Shown here in pieces: positions 47,730-57,024 of a stretch of DNA of 64,000 nt. Every line of letters starts with the position of its first letter. The first letter of the stretch is position 1. The notes below the pieces were generated by a model. That model was given only the letters and a program-made list of their open reading frames with translations, was not told the DNA's origin and made no database searches. The translations under genes were made by a program, and so were the position numbers. The DNA comes from Xylanibacter rarus (GTDB taxonomy: Bacteria > Bacteroidota > Bacteroidia > Bacteroidales > Bacteroidaceae), in the NCBI RefSeq assembly GCF_001275135.1, contig NZ_LFQU01000015.1:1-64000 (forward strand), given 5' to 3'.

Positions 47730-47771
47730 TAGTCAAATATTTGACTATCTCGATAAAAAGATGTACTTTTG
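47730..47771 (+). promoter_or_regulatory. Efflux operon promoter with perfect palindromic operator
   Basis: TAGTCAAAT-ATTTGACTA (47730-47747) is a perfect 18-bp palindrome. Its TTTG (47740-47743) is the -33 element, 20 bases from the -7 box TACTTTTG (47764-47771). MarR proteins bind such palindromes as dimers, so the first gene product very likely represses its own operon here. The rest of 47468-47729 has no gene. Confidence 0.75.
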
Positions 47772-47797
47772 CAGCCGAAAAGAAAAAGAAGAATTTT

Positions 47798-48247
47798 ATG
47801 GAGGATAACAACGGACATTTTTCATCGCGCGACTGCATCATCCAACTTATAAGTACGCGTATGGCATCACGTCAGGCCATGCAGCGCCTTTTGCGTGATT
47901 CGGGCGCAGGCATCACTTTCGAGATGCTTCAGATAATGAGCTGTCTGTGGACAGAACAGGGCATATCGCAGCAGACGCTGGCGGTGAGGACGTCGAAGGA
48001 TAAGGCCTGTCTTACTAATCTTATGCTGAATCTTGAGAAGAAAGGCTATGTCTGCAGGCGTGAAGACCCTAAGGACAAGCGCAACAAGCTGGTTTATCTT
48101 ACTGATGAGGGCGAGGCCTTCAGACGGTGGATATCTCCCAAGCTGTCGGCATATTATACGCGGCTTGACGAGATACTGGGCAAAGATGTTATCAAGCAGA
48201 CGGAGAAACTATTAAAAGACCTGCAGCATGCAATCGAGACATATTAG
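47798..48247 (+). CDS. MarR-family transcriptional repressor of the efflux operon
   Basis: A 149-residue winged-helix regulator. The core shows ITFEMLQIMSCLWTEQGISQQTLAV, the recognition helix around SKDKACLTNLMLNLEKKGYV and the wing RREDPKDKRNKLVYLT. It would bind the palindrome overlapping its promoter and release it when a drug-like ligand binds. The start at 47798 (MEDNNG) is 27 bases after the -7 box; the upstream frame to 47714 would overlap the operator and is rejected. Its 3' end overlaps the TolC gene by 20 bases. Confidence 0.93.
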   Translation: MEDNNGHFSSRDCIIQLISTRMASRQAMQRLLRDSGAGITFEMLQIMSCLWTEQGISQQTLAVRTSKDKACLTNLMLNLEKKGYVCRREDPKDKRNKLVYLTDEGEAFRRWISPKLSAYYTRLDEILGKDVIKQTEKLLKDLQHAIETY

Positions 48248-49550
48248 AACTTTTATCGTTGCGCTCCTGACATCGTCGGCGGCACTGCCGGCATGTGCGC
48301 AGACAGCGTGCGACACGTTGTATCTCAGTGTTGAGGAGCTTTTGTCAAAAGTGTCGCGCAGTCATCTTCAGGTGGCTGCCGACCGCCTGAAGGAGCAGAT
48401 GGCTGCCGAGCGCGCCAAGACGGCACGCATGTCGAGGCTGCCTTCGGTCAGCGTGGGGCTGCGTGCCGGATATTTGGGCCAGCCGATAGTGTGGGAGAAC
48501 GGACTGAGCCACGCCACCAGGCCCGACTCGCCCGACTGGCAGCAGAACTATACGGTAGACGTAAGTCAGCCAGTATATCAGGGCGGCAGGATAAAATACT
48601 CCATACGCAAGGCCGACCTTGAGCAGGAACTTGCGCGGCTGCAGACTGCTGCCGACGAGGGCGACATAAGGCTTGCCATGCTCAGCCGCTACCTTGAACT
48701 CTTCAGCATGTATAAGCAGCACATGGTGCTTGACAGAAAGATTGCTGAGTCGGAGCGTAGGCTGAAGGACATACGCCGCCTGAAGGCCGAGGGCGTAATA
48801 ACCAACAACGACGTGCTGCGCAGCGAACTGCAGCTCACCGACGACCGGCTGGCACTGCAGGAGACAGACAACGACATACGCATAGCCTCGCAGCAGATAG
48901 ACATCCTTCTCGGGCTCGACGAGCGCCTGCTGCTCATGCCCGACACGGCTTTGCTGGCAGACGAGCGTCATGTGGACAGCTATGAATACTATGTTGAGCG
49001 CGCATCGCTTGCCGACCCTTCGGTGCTTGCGCTGCACAAACAGACCGAGATAGCCGAAAACAACGTGTGCATAAAGCAGTCGGCATTGCGCCCCTCTGTA
49101 TCTCTCACGGCGTCTAACACGCTGGCGCGTCCCGTTTCGCGCACTATGGCCGACATGTATAACAACGCATGGAACGTGGGCGTGTCGGTGTCTTATCCGC
49201 TGTCGGCACTCTATACCGACCGCCATCAGCTGCGCGAGGCACGGCAGAACGTTCAGCTCATGCATAACGCCGAGGAGCAGAAACAGCAGCAGATACGCAT
49301 GGCCGTGCAGTCGGCCCTGCTGCGCCACCGTGAGGCCATCAGCCGTGTAGAGGCCCTGAAGCTTTCGGTGAGGCAGGCATCAGAGAACTACCGCATAATG
49401 TATAACAGGTATATGAACCAGCTTGCAATACTGACAGACCTGCTCGACGCCGACAACCTAAGGCTTAACGCCGAGCTGCAGCTTACCACGGCACGCACGC
49501 AGGTGGCATACACCTACTATGAACTGCAGCGCGCTGTCGGCGAACTGTAG
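48228..49550 (+). CDS. TolC-family outer-membrane efflux protein
   Basis: A 440-residue outer-membrane channel subunit. The signal peptide ends PACAQ. Two internally repeated OEP halves form long alpha-helical tunnel segments (for example RLKEQMAAERAKTARMSRLP and AVQSALLRHREAISRVEAL) with beta-barrel strands between (VSVGLRAGYLG, YTVDVSQPVYQGG). It overlaps marR by 20 bases in another frame, indicating tight coupling, and exports substrate delivered by the HlyD/DHA2 pair. Confidence 0.93.
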   Translation: MQSRHIRTFIVALLTSSAALPACAQTACDTLYLSVEELLSKVSRSHLQVAADRLKEQMAAERAKTARMSRLPSVSVGLRAGYLGQPIVWENGLSHATRPDSPDWQQNYTVDVSQPVYQGGRIKYSIRKADLEQELARLQTAADEGDIRLAMLSRYLELFSMYKQHMVLDRKIAESERRLKDIRRLKAEGVITNNDVLRSELQLTDDRLALQETDNDIRIASQQIDILLGLDERLLLMPDTALLADERHVDSYEYYVERASLADPSVLALHKQTEIAENNVCIKQSALRPSVSLTASNTLARPVSRTMADMYNNAWNVGVSVSYPLSALYTDRHQLREARQNVQLMHNAEEQKQQQIRMAVQSALLRHREAISRVEALKLSVRQASENYRIMYNRYMNQLAILTDLLDADNLRLNAELQLTTARTQVAYTYYELQRAVGEL

Positions 49551-49589
49551 TAAGGACAACATTTTATTAAAGTAACCTACATAAACGAC

Positions 49590-50660
49590 ATGTCTATAAT
49601 CCATCTGAAATATAAGCGCCTGAAGCAACGGCGCCGCCGCAATATCATTCTTAACATAGTGTGTGTCATCATAGCCGGCTCTGGACTGGCCTGGACTGCA
49701 AACTATTTCTGGCGATACATCAGCTACGAAATAACCAACGACGCGTTTGTTGACCAGTATATAGCCCCGATAAACGTCCGTGTGGGCGGATATATCCAGG
49801 AAGTGCGCTTCCGCGAGCATCAGTTTGTGCATCAGGGCGACACCCTTGTTGTGCTCGACAACCGCGAATATCTGATAAAGCAGAAGGAGGCACAGGCCGC
49901 CCTGCTCAACGCCCGCGGTTCGCGCGGGGTGCTGGCTTCGGGCATACAGACGTCGCACACGCGCATAGCTGAGCAGGATGCCAACCTTGCCGAGGCAAAG
50001 GCAAAGCTGTGGCAGGCGCAGCAGGACTATAAGCGATACGAGCGCCTGCTGCATGAAGAGTCGGTGCCCGAGCAGCAGTTTGAGCAGGCAAAGGCCAACT
50101 ATGAGGCTGCCAAGGCACGCTATGACGCTCTGCTGCGGCAGAAGGAGGCTGCCAGTTCGCAGTATGACGAGACAAGCAAGAAGCAGGTGGGCGTTGAGGC
50201 TGGCATACTCAGTGCTGAGGCGGCTCTCGACATGGCCAACCTCAACCTGTCGTACACCGTGGTAACGGCGCCATACAGCGGCTACATGGGCCGCCGCACG
50301 CTCGAGCCGGGCCAGTATGTCAGCGCCGGACAGACGCTCTCGTACATCGTCAGGCAGTCGGGCAAGTGGATAACGGCCAACTATCGTGAGACTCAGATAG
50401 CCAACATCTATATAGGCCAGCCTGTGCGCATAAAGGTCGACGGCGTGCCCGGCCGCGTGTTCCACGGCCATGTTACGGCCATATCAGAGGCCACGGGCTC
50501 TAAATATTCGCTTGTGCCTACCGACAATTCGGCAGGAAACTTCGTGAAGGTGCAGCAGCGCATACCCGTGCGCATCGACATCGACGACGCCGGCGAGGAG
50601 AGCATGAGGCTGCTGCGTGCAGGCATGATGGTTGAAACAGAAGCACTCAGACGCAAATGA
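49590..50660 (+). CDS. HlyD/EmrA-type membrane fusion protein
   Basis: A 356-residue periplasmic adaptor. A single N-terminal membrane anchor (about 18-38) is followed by a lipoyl-half/barrel start (INVRVGGYIQEVRFREHQFV) and a long coiled-coil hairpin (about 90-205) rich in Ala, Lys and Gln. The second lipoyl half (VVTAPYSGYMGRRTLEPGQYV) and the beta barrel complete it. It links the DHA2 pump to the TolC channel. Its stop overlaps the start of the pump gene (ATGA). Confidence 0.93.
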   Translation: MSIIHLKYKRLKQRRRRNIILNIVCVIIAGSGLAWTANYFWRYISYEITNDAFVDQYIAPINVRVGGYIQEVRFREHQFVHQGDTLVVLDNREYLIKQKEAQAALLNARGSRGVLASGIQTSHTRIAEQDANLAEAKAKLWQAQQDYKRYERLLHEESVPEQQFEQAKANYEAAKARYDALLRQKEAASSQYDETSKKQVGVEAGILSAEAALDMANLNLSYTVVTAPYSGYMGRRTLEPGQYVSAGQTLSYIVRQSGKWITANYRETQIANIYIGQPVRIKVDGVPGRVFHGHVTAISEATGSKYSLVPTDNSAGNFVKVQQRIPVRIDIDDAGEESMRLLRAGMMVETEALRRK

Positions 50661-52261
50661 AAACAGCCAAGGAGCTCGACATACCCGTCAGGTCGTGGGT
50701 GCCCGACCGTCTGGCCGTGGCAGCCGTGTTTATTATCATGCTGCCCATAGCCATGCTCAACGGCACCTATACCGGAAGCATGGTGGAGGTGTCTAATACG
50801 CTGGGCGTATACACCGAGGACATCACCATAGGCTATTATGCCGCGTCGGCCGGCATGGCTGTGGCCTATCCCATAGTGCCCAAGATTCTTAACGCGCTGC
50901 CGGCAAAGACGCTTCTGCTTGTCGACCTCGTGCTGCAGTTCTTCTTGAGCTGGTTTTGCGCCCGTCAGGTCAACATCGACCTCCTGATAACCGCAAGTTT
51001 CATCATCGGCTTCCTTAAGGGCTTTCTCATGCTGTGGATAATACGCCGCATAAAGTTCATATTCAGTCCGAAAGACGTGCGCAGCGAGTTCTATGCCTAT
51101 TTCTATCCGCTCGTGTTCGGCGGCGGCCAGCTCTCGATGGTCATCACGGCCCTGCTGGCCTATCATTACGACTGGAAGTATATGTACTACTTCATGATGC
51201 TCCTTCTGGCCGTGGCCATATTGTCGGTCATCATGTTCTTCCGCATCGACCGTCAGGCACGCCCCATACCCTGGAAAGAGCTTCATCCGCGCGAGATGCT
51301 CATAATATCCACCGGCCTGCTCATGCTCATCTATGTGATAACCTACGGCAAGACGCTCGACTGGATGGCCTCTCCGCGCATACGCATCTACATCGTCATA
51401 GCCCCTCTGCTCGTGGCACTGTTCCTTTGGGAGCAGTTTCATTCGCCCCGTCCGTTCGTAAGCCTTAAGCCCCTGTTCCAGTGGAAAGCCATTCTCGGAT
51501 ATTTCTATATGATGCTCGTGATGTTCTTCAGCACGTCCACGAGCCTGCTGACAAGTTATATGACCACAATATTGCATGTCGACAACACCCGCACCTACAC
51601 CATATACATCTGGCTTCTGCCGGGCTATGTCCTCGGCGCGTTCATCTGTTTCTGGTGGTTCCGCTGGCAGCGGTGGCGTTTCCGTTTCTTCATTGCCGGC
51701 GGCATGTCGTGTTTTGCCCTTTTCTTCGGCATGCTCTATTTCGGCATATCGCCCGACAGCACCTACGAGATGCTCTATCTGCCGATGTTCCTGCGAGGCC
51801 TGGGCATGCTTGCGCTGATAATAGCCTTCGCGCTTTTTGCCGTAGAAGACCTTCAACCCAAGTATCTTCTATCCAACGCCTTCTTCCTCATAACGTTCCG
51901 CTCGGTGCTTACGCCGGTCATAGCCTCGGCATTCTACAGCAACACGCTCTATCGCCTGCAGCAGCGCTATATGGTTGAGCTGTCGGAGACCATGTCGGCA
52001 GCCGACCCTCTTGCCGCGTCGCGCTGGCAGTCGGCCTTCAGCAGTGCGCTGGCGCAGGGACACGGAGCCGACGAGGCGGTGCAGATGGCCACTAACACGC
52101 TCAACACCATTCTGCAGCAGCAGGGCACTCTGCTCGCGCTGAAGCATATCCTGGGTTGGCTCTTTGCCGTGACGCTGGCAATAGCCATAATATCACGCTT
52201 CATTCCGTTCCACAAGACCGTGCGCGTACCGGTGGTAAGGACAGGCGAGGATATGGTCTGA
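50657..52261 (+). CDS. DHA2-type MFS drug efflux pump (EmrB-like)
   Basis: A 534-residue inner-membrane antiporter with about 14 hydrophobic helices, the size and topology of the DHA2/EmrB family. Residues 20-60 hold the first helix and the TYTGSMVEVSNTLGV loop; the usual motif C region near helix 5 is present but diverged. The large loop near 450-500 is rich in Ala and Gln and probably periplasmic. With the adaptor and TolC protein it forms a tripartite pump controlled by MarR. Substrates are unknown; hydrophobic drugs or bile-like compounds are typical for the family. Confidence 0.9.
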   Translation: MKTAKELDIPVRSWVPDRLAVAAVFIIMLPIAMLNGTYTGSMVEVSNTLGVYTEDITIGYYAASAGMAVAYPIVPKILNALPAKTLLLVDLVLQFFLSWFCARQVNIDLLITASFIIGFLKGFLMLWIIRRIKFIFSPKDVRSEFYAYFYPLVFGGGQLSMVITALLAYHYDWKYMYYFMMLLLAVAILSVIMFFRIDRQARPIPWKELHPREMLIISTGLLMLIYVITYGKTLDWMASPRIRIYIVIAPLLVALFLWEQFHSPRPFVSLKPLFQWKAILGYFYMMLVMFFSTSTSLLTSYMTTILHVDNTRTYTIYIWLLPGYVLGAFICFWWFRWQRWRFRFFIAGGMSCFALFFGMLYFGISPDSTYEMLYLPMFLRGLGMLALIIAFALFAVEDLQPKYLLSNAFFLITFRSVLTPVIASAFYSNTLYRLQQRYMVELSETMSAADPLAASRWQSAFSSALAQGHGADEAVQMATNTLNTILQQQGTLLALKHILGWLFAVTLAIAIISRFIPFHKTVRVPVVRTGEDMV

Positions 52262-52485
52262 CGCTGTGTATGTTATGCCAGTATAGTCTGTCAAGTCCTC
52301 ATGGCGATAGACATATTTGTAAATAAAAGTGAAAAATTCCGGACGTTTGACGCTCTCAGAATGGCGGTGCCCGTCGCAGATGCGTGGTTTAGCGTGAAAA
52401 TGGCCGAAAATCGTGCTTTTTGATAAGTTGTTGATTATTAGTGATTTATGCTGTTTGTGAAGTGAAACAACAACAGTTAAAAAAT

Positions 52486-52733
52486 ATTACCGGGCCACTT
52501 TTGCATCAAAAGTGGCCCGTTTACGATATCATACTTATGCTTTTGCAGCCTGAAAGTGCAGCTTTTGGATATAAAAATCAGCCATTTCTGGGTTTTTTAA
52601 TGCTTTAGATGTAAACGTATGTTAATTAACTTGCGCTGTTGATACGGCCAAATTAACATCTGTTATACATTATTTCCCTAGATTGAAAAAATATTTTGTC
52701 ATGACTTTTTACTGCCGATTTTGTAAGTCATAA
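52486..52733. repeat. 230-bp repeat, copy A, with terminator hairpin and conserved element
   Basis: Nearly identical, without gaps, to 58473-58720 (distance 5987 bases). It begins with a perfect 12-bp hairpin CGGGCCACTTTT-GCATC-AAAAGTGGCCCG (52491-52519), which can terminate the efflux operon. It ends with the two-part element (52652-52671 and 52686-52712) also found upstream of the TPR/AraC regulators. The flanks (52262-52485, 52734-52904) have no gene. Confidence 0.85.
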
Positions 52734-52904
52734 ATTTCCATTTATGCAGTTAATCGTAGATTTCCATTCTCAGTGTAACACGGTATACAGCGTATTTCTG
52801 ATACTCCGTCTGATTTACTCAATAATTCAATACCTATGTCAGCACATACTTTCAGGTCTAAACTATCATTGACAACCTTTTTAAGGTAAGATTACTAAAG
52901 TGTC

Positions 52905-54310
52905 TTAAACCTGTGGCTTCCAGTCGTTTACCAGATTAAATAGTTCTTCAACACTTTCTATGTTCATTTTCTTACGCAGTCTGTAGCGTGCTTTCTGAAG
53001 ACTTTCGGTTGATATTCCTAAGGCTGTTGCCGTTTCTTTTACAGGTATCTTCATGCGCATAAACCCGAGAATAAGGATGTCGTTATGTGTAAGTTGCGGA
53101 TATGTCTTTTTGATATATTCCACAAAGTCTGTATTTATAGTGGCTTCGAGCATGTCAAGGCGTGTCATGGCTGTCTGCCGTGCTGTGGCTTCACCGACAA
53201 TCTGTGCCACGGTTTCAGCGTTCTTGTTTTTTGTCTTCTCCAGTTCATTTATGGTCTGGTTCATCTTCAGCGAAATCAGCTCGTTTTCCAGTTTCTTGTA
53301 TTCCACTTCTGTTTCAAGCCGCTTGTGCTCTTCCTCTTCTGTCTTCAGCCGCATCTTATTTTGTCTGTACAGCAGCAATATTATTATGCATGCGGCTATG
53401 GCCGTTAAGGCGAGTCCGCTGAACAGCAGTATTCTTATGATGTGCGTCTTTTCAGCTTCTCGTATTATCCTGTTATATTTATATTGTTCTTTTATAACGG
53501 CGATGCGCTGTGCAGTTTCTCCGTTTTTAATCACGCCCGCAAGGCTGTCGTATTTGTCTCGGTTGCGTATGTATTCTGTCAGATTTCCGTTGATGCTGTC
53601 AGAGCGCATAATTATTTTCAGGGCATTGGCTTCGTTTTCCATTTCGCCGTATCTCGACGAGTATTCCATGCTCATCTTTGCATATATCCGCGAACTGTCC
53701 GTCTGTCCCTCTTTTTCCAGCAGCATTGAGTGTACATAGTAGGTCTGAGACAGATATCTGTCGTCTTTCAGCGGATTGCTCTCGAGCCTTTTTATAGTTT
53801 CCCATGCTTTGGCGGTTTGTCCTGTTACATAGAACATTTCGGCCATGTTGGCCATGTCCATATACAGCCATGTCTTTTTGCCCGGAAAGTCTTTCTTGTC
53901 CAGCTCAAGGAGATTTTTCATGCACGTAAGAGCTGTTTTGTAATCGTTGTCGAGGGTAAAGGCATAATACGCCATCATTCTCCAATAATATTGTGAGCTG
54001 TAGTTACCTTTTTTTTAACGTGATAATACTTTGTAGACTTCAGCAATTTATATCCTTCGCGTTTCTGTCCTATTATTCCGCATATAATTCCGAGATGCGA
54101 GTTTGCCTCAAACACCCCGACGTTGTCTCCTTCTTCTTTGAATGCAGCCGCAGCACGGTGAAACTGCCGGTATGCCACAGGGAGGTTCTGATTTTCCCAT
54201 TCAATCATTGCCTGGTCAAATATCGACCGTCCGTTTTCGTGTTTGGTTTCGCAGGACAACAGGACGGTGAGCGTAAGCAGAAAAGTGATATATCGTATAA
54301 AGATTTTCAT
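52905..54310 (-). CDS. Membrane-spanning TPR/LuxR-type regulator, split at a slippery site
   Basis: Two overlapping frames together make one regulator of about 468 residues. Frame 1 (54310-53975) has a lipoprotein-like signal (LLSC) and the first TPR helices, and ends shortly after the codons AAA AAA AAG (54016-54008). Frame 2 carries on as GNYSSQYYWRMMAYYAFT, with more TPR units, a membrane span (about 293-312), a coiled coil and a LuxR-like HTH (LTHNDILILGFMRMKIPVKETATALGIS broken across here: the helix pair PVKETATALGISTESLQKA is clear). The frames join through a -1 shift at A-AAA-AAG (54014-54008), the E. coli dnaX slippery heptamer in the right phase. Programmed shift, phase variation, decay and a base-calling error remain possible. 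It is divergent from the beta-propeller gene at 54529. Confidence 0.75.
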
Positions 54311-54381
54311 TTATTTATGGTTAATATGGAATATTGCTCTGATTACAAAATTAGCAATTTTTTTATTTTAAGAAACATGTC

Positions 54382-54441
54382 TGTCCTTATTTGTCCGTCC
54401 TATTAAATATTATTTAACATAATTGTCCGGTTTATTGTCCG
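54382..54441. promoter_or_regulatory. Paired TGTCC direct repeats in a divergent promoter region
   Basis: TGTCC occurs at 54382, 54392, 54424 and 54436, three of these as TTGTCC and two followed by G. The two pairs have internal spacings of 10 and 12 bases. They lie between the divergent TPR/LuxR regulator and the secreted beta-propeller gene, upstream of the latter's -7 box, and so are a candidate operator. Confidence 0.45.
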
Positions 54442-54474
54442 TATTATCCCTGTTGTGGTATAAATGAATTAAGC

Positions 54475-54482
54475 TAAATTTG
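54475..54482 (+). promoter_or_regulatory. -7 box for the beta-propeller gene at 54529
   Basis: TAAATTTG, 47 bases before the ATG; TTG at 54453-54455 fits a -33 element. Confidence 0.6.
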
Positions 54483-54528
54483 GCCACAACATTATTTTGA
54501 AGTAAAAACACACTAAAAGTTTTGCATT

Positions 54529-56940
54529 ATGAAAAAAAGAGATTTGTACGTTGCTTTATTGGGGCTTTCGTTAGCAAGTCCTGTTACAGCTCAGGTGTAT
54601 GTAACCGAAGGGCAGTTCTTTTCTACAGGAGTAAATAATGATGGTGAGGTGCTGATAATGGAAAATCAGTGCTCTCCTTATAATATTTGGAAACCTAAAA
54701 ACGACATCAATGACATTACAGAAATTGGTGGTGTTTCTGCAGGAAATGGTATAGGAGGTGAAGCTAAATGGACAGAAGATGGAAAGTTCGTAACTGGTAC
54801 AACTCCATGGGATAATATTGTCATACAAAAAGGATGGAATTGTTCGGCGTTTGAAGAACCGGCAGATGCTCCGCAGCCACATCATGTGAGCAATGTGTTT
54901 TTCATAGCTAACAGTTTGCTTGTCACCACAGCCAGTACGGCAGACGGAAGTGATATGCGCATACGCTGGACAATGAATAATGGTGACCGTTGGAGAGCGG
55001 GTAATATTATCGTATCTGGTCTTCCTGTTGAAAGTGTTGAGGGTGTTATGCTCGACGGATGTAGATTTACTTCGTTAATAGGTTATATGTGTGGCCGTAA
55101 TGCATCTATGTATTATATTGGATCAAATGGAAATGACATACATGCAATAACGCCTGTATTAAATGGATTTGATGGTGAAGTGGACACATATTGGGCAGTT
55201 GATTTTGTGGTTACTTCAAACACTTATGATCCTGCTAAATATGGACTTTTAAGCGTCGAGGCTAAAGATGGTGAGTGCAGCGTTTGGTATACAGCCGACG
55301 GAGGCGACACTTACAGCAAGGCCGACGGAACTTATGCAGATGCTGCCGCAACCGACTTCTGCTATACAGGTACTGAGGCAGATGCCGTTATGTGGCTGGT
55401 AAACAGTAAAGGTGCTATACAGAAGTCTGTTGATTTTGGCGTTACATGGACAACGGTTTGTGAGATAGAAGGTTCTTTCAATCGTATCCACTTCTCTGGC
55501 AGCGATAACGGCGTAGCCGTGGCCGATGACGCAGTGTATGTAACCACTGACGGAGGCGAGACATGGACAAGGTGTGAAGTCGGATCTGACGACGTGGAGC
55601 TGAATCCGCTGGCCGGAACAGTGTGGAACGATGCTTGCTGGAGAGAGAACACTCTGTATGTGTTCGGAACTAACGGCATGGCATACAGCTCGCAGAACTA
55701 TGGAAAAGAATGGAAAAAGGAGAATATAGACGATGCTGAAGGCCATGACCTTAACCGAGCCACTCTTTCGGCAGACGGAAAATATATTCTCGTAGGCGCT
55801 AACGATTTCCGCGTTTTCCGTCTTGGCTTTGAAGACTCACGCTTTGGATATGTAGCTGGAAAATATGAAGTTGAAACAGACACCTGGACTCCAATGGAGT
55901 GTAGTGGGGTTTTCTCGCAGGATGTTAATAGTTGCTCATATAACGTATCTGGAGACGGCCATGTACTGGTAGGTAATTCTTATCAGATGATAGGCGAAGG
56001 AGGCGATGCGCAGAGTCGTGCTCAGGCGGCTGCATGGGTTGATGGCAGTCTGGTTACTCTGCCAGTTTTGGATGAAGAAAGCAATCGTGCTACTCAAAGC
56101 TATGCTACAAGTTATGACGGAAGTGTAATTGCAGGATGGAACGACTTTGTAGGTCCTTGGAACGGATGCTATTGGACACGCAACGACGACGGAAGCTACA
56201 CGCAGCACATGCTGCTCAAGGCTGGTGTAGATGTAAAAGATGTTGACTTTTATAATTTTGATGACACTAAGCGTTATTGCTTCGGTCCTGCCCATGCCGT
56301 GTCGCCTGACGGAAAGTGGATAGGAGGTGCTGGCACGTCGCTAAATTATACTTTGAACGCATGGCTCTATAACATAGAGACAGGAGAGTTTAAAGATCTT
56401 GGAATAGACGGCGGTACGGTTGTAAGAGTGAACAATGAAGGAACAATGGCTGTCGGCTATGGTGCAACAGGACTTAGTGCCTTTATATGGACAGAGAAAG
56501 ATGGATATAAAGATCTTAATGATTATGCCGCAGAACTCGGACTCGACTATACAAACAGCGAATTCTCGATGATAAGTTGCGTAGATGCATCTCCAAACTG
56601 GCGCTATCTGTGCGGTTGGGGTATGGCCGGCATGGGTAAATATGCCTATATGATGGATACAAAGGGCGAGTCTACCGGCATAGGTCAGGAGATTATCGAA
56701 CAGTGCAAGGCAGAGATTTATCCTAATCCGGTGTCAGACATCCTGTATGTGGCGCTGCCTTATGAAGGACTTAAGACAACCGTTACGTTGTTCGACCTTC
56801 AGGGACGTGCCGTGAAGACGCTGAAAACGGAAAACACAACCAATGAGATTGATGTTACAGACGTAAGGCCCGGCATGTATATCCTCGACGTTGAGGCTAA
56901 GGGCCTGCACAAAGGCTTCAAGGTGATGGTTAAGCATTAA
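54529..56940 (+). CDS. Secreted beta-propeller protein with type IX sorting domain
   Basis: An 803-residue exported protein; the signal peptide ends PVTAQ. The body consists of propeller-type blades. Asp-box-like motifs (YTADGGDTYSK, VTTDGGETWTR) occur in the first half. In the second half are SxDGKYxLVGxN and SPDGKWIGGAG units, as in exported WD40-like/HAF-repeat proteins. The C-terminal 75 residues are a clear T9SS type A signal: AEIYPNPVSDILYV, LFDLQGRAVKTLK and VRPGMYILDVEAKG. The first 700 bases are more AT-rich than the rest. No catalytic motif was found. Related architecture occurs at 61073 and 61600. It is divergent from the TPR/LuxR regulator, its likely controller. Confidence 0.85.
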   Translation: MKKRDLYVALLGLSLASPVTAQVYVTEGQFFSTGVNNDGEVLIMENQCSPYNIWKPKNDINDITEIGGVSAGNGIGGEAKWTEDGKFVTGTTPWDNIVIQKGWNCSAFEEPADAPQPHHVSNVFFIANSLLVTTASTADGSDMRIRWTMNNGDRWRAGNIIVSGLPVESVEGVMLDGCRFTSLIGYMCGRNASMYYIGSNGNDIHAITPVLNGFDGEVDTYWAVDFVVTSNTYDPAKYGLLSVEAKDGECSVWYTADGGDTYSKADGTYADAAATDFCYTGTEADAVMWLVNSKGAIQKSVDFGVTWTTVCEIEGSFNRIHFSGSDNGVAVADDAVYVTTDGGETWTRCEVGSDDVELNPLAGTVWNDACWRENTLYVFGTNGMAYSSQNYGKEWKKENIDDAEGHDLNRATLSADGKYILVGANDFRVFRLGFEDSRFGYVAGKYEVETDTWTPMECSGVFSQDVNSCSYNVSGDGHVLVGNSYQMIGEGGDAQSRAQAAAWVDGSLVTLPVLDEESNRATQSYATSYDGSVIAGWNDFVGPWNGCYWTRNDDGSYTQHMLLKAGVDVKDVDFYNFDDTKRYCFGPAHAVSPDGKWIGGAGTSLNYTLNAWLYNIETGEFKDLGIDGGTVVRVNNEGTMAVGYGATGLSAFIWTEKDGYKDLNDYAAELGLDYTNSEFSMISCVDASPNWRYLCGWGMAGMGKYAYMMDTKGESTGIGQEIIEQCKAEIYPNPVSDILYVALPYEGLKTTVTLFDLQGRAVKTLKTENTTNEIDVTDVRPGMYILDVEAKGLHKGFKVMVKH

Positions 56941-56958
56941 ATTATATAGTGTAAGGCG

Positions 56959-56985
56959 GAGAGAAGGCCTTAGCGGCTTTCTTTC
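56959..56985 (+). terminator. Candidate terminator of the beta-propeller gene
   Basis: GAGAGAAGGCC and GGCTTTCTTTC pair with two G-U wobbles around TTAGC, followed by TGTCTTATT. It lies 18 bases after the stop codon. Confidence 0.45.
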
Positions 56986-57024
56986 TGTCTTATTCATAAA
57001 TGTAGATGTTATAATTTGTATGCT

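Noticed and set aside
50408-51856. 482-residue minus-strand frame across the efflux pump genes
   Set aside because: Spans the junction of two real genes, is rich in His/Glu/Gln and has no recognisable fold.
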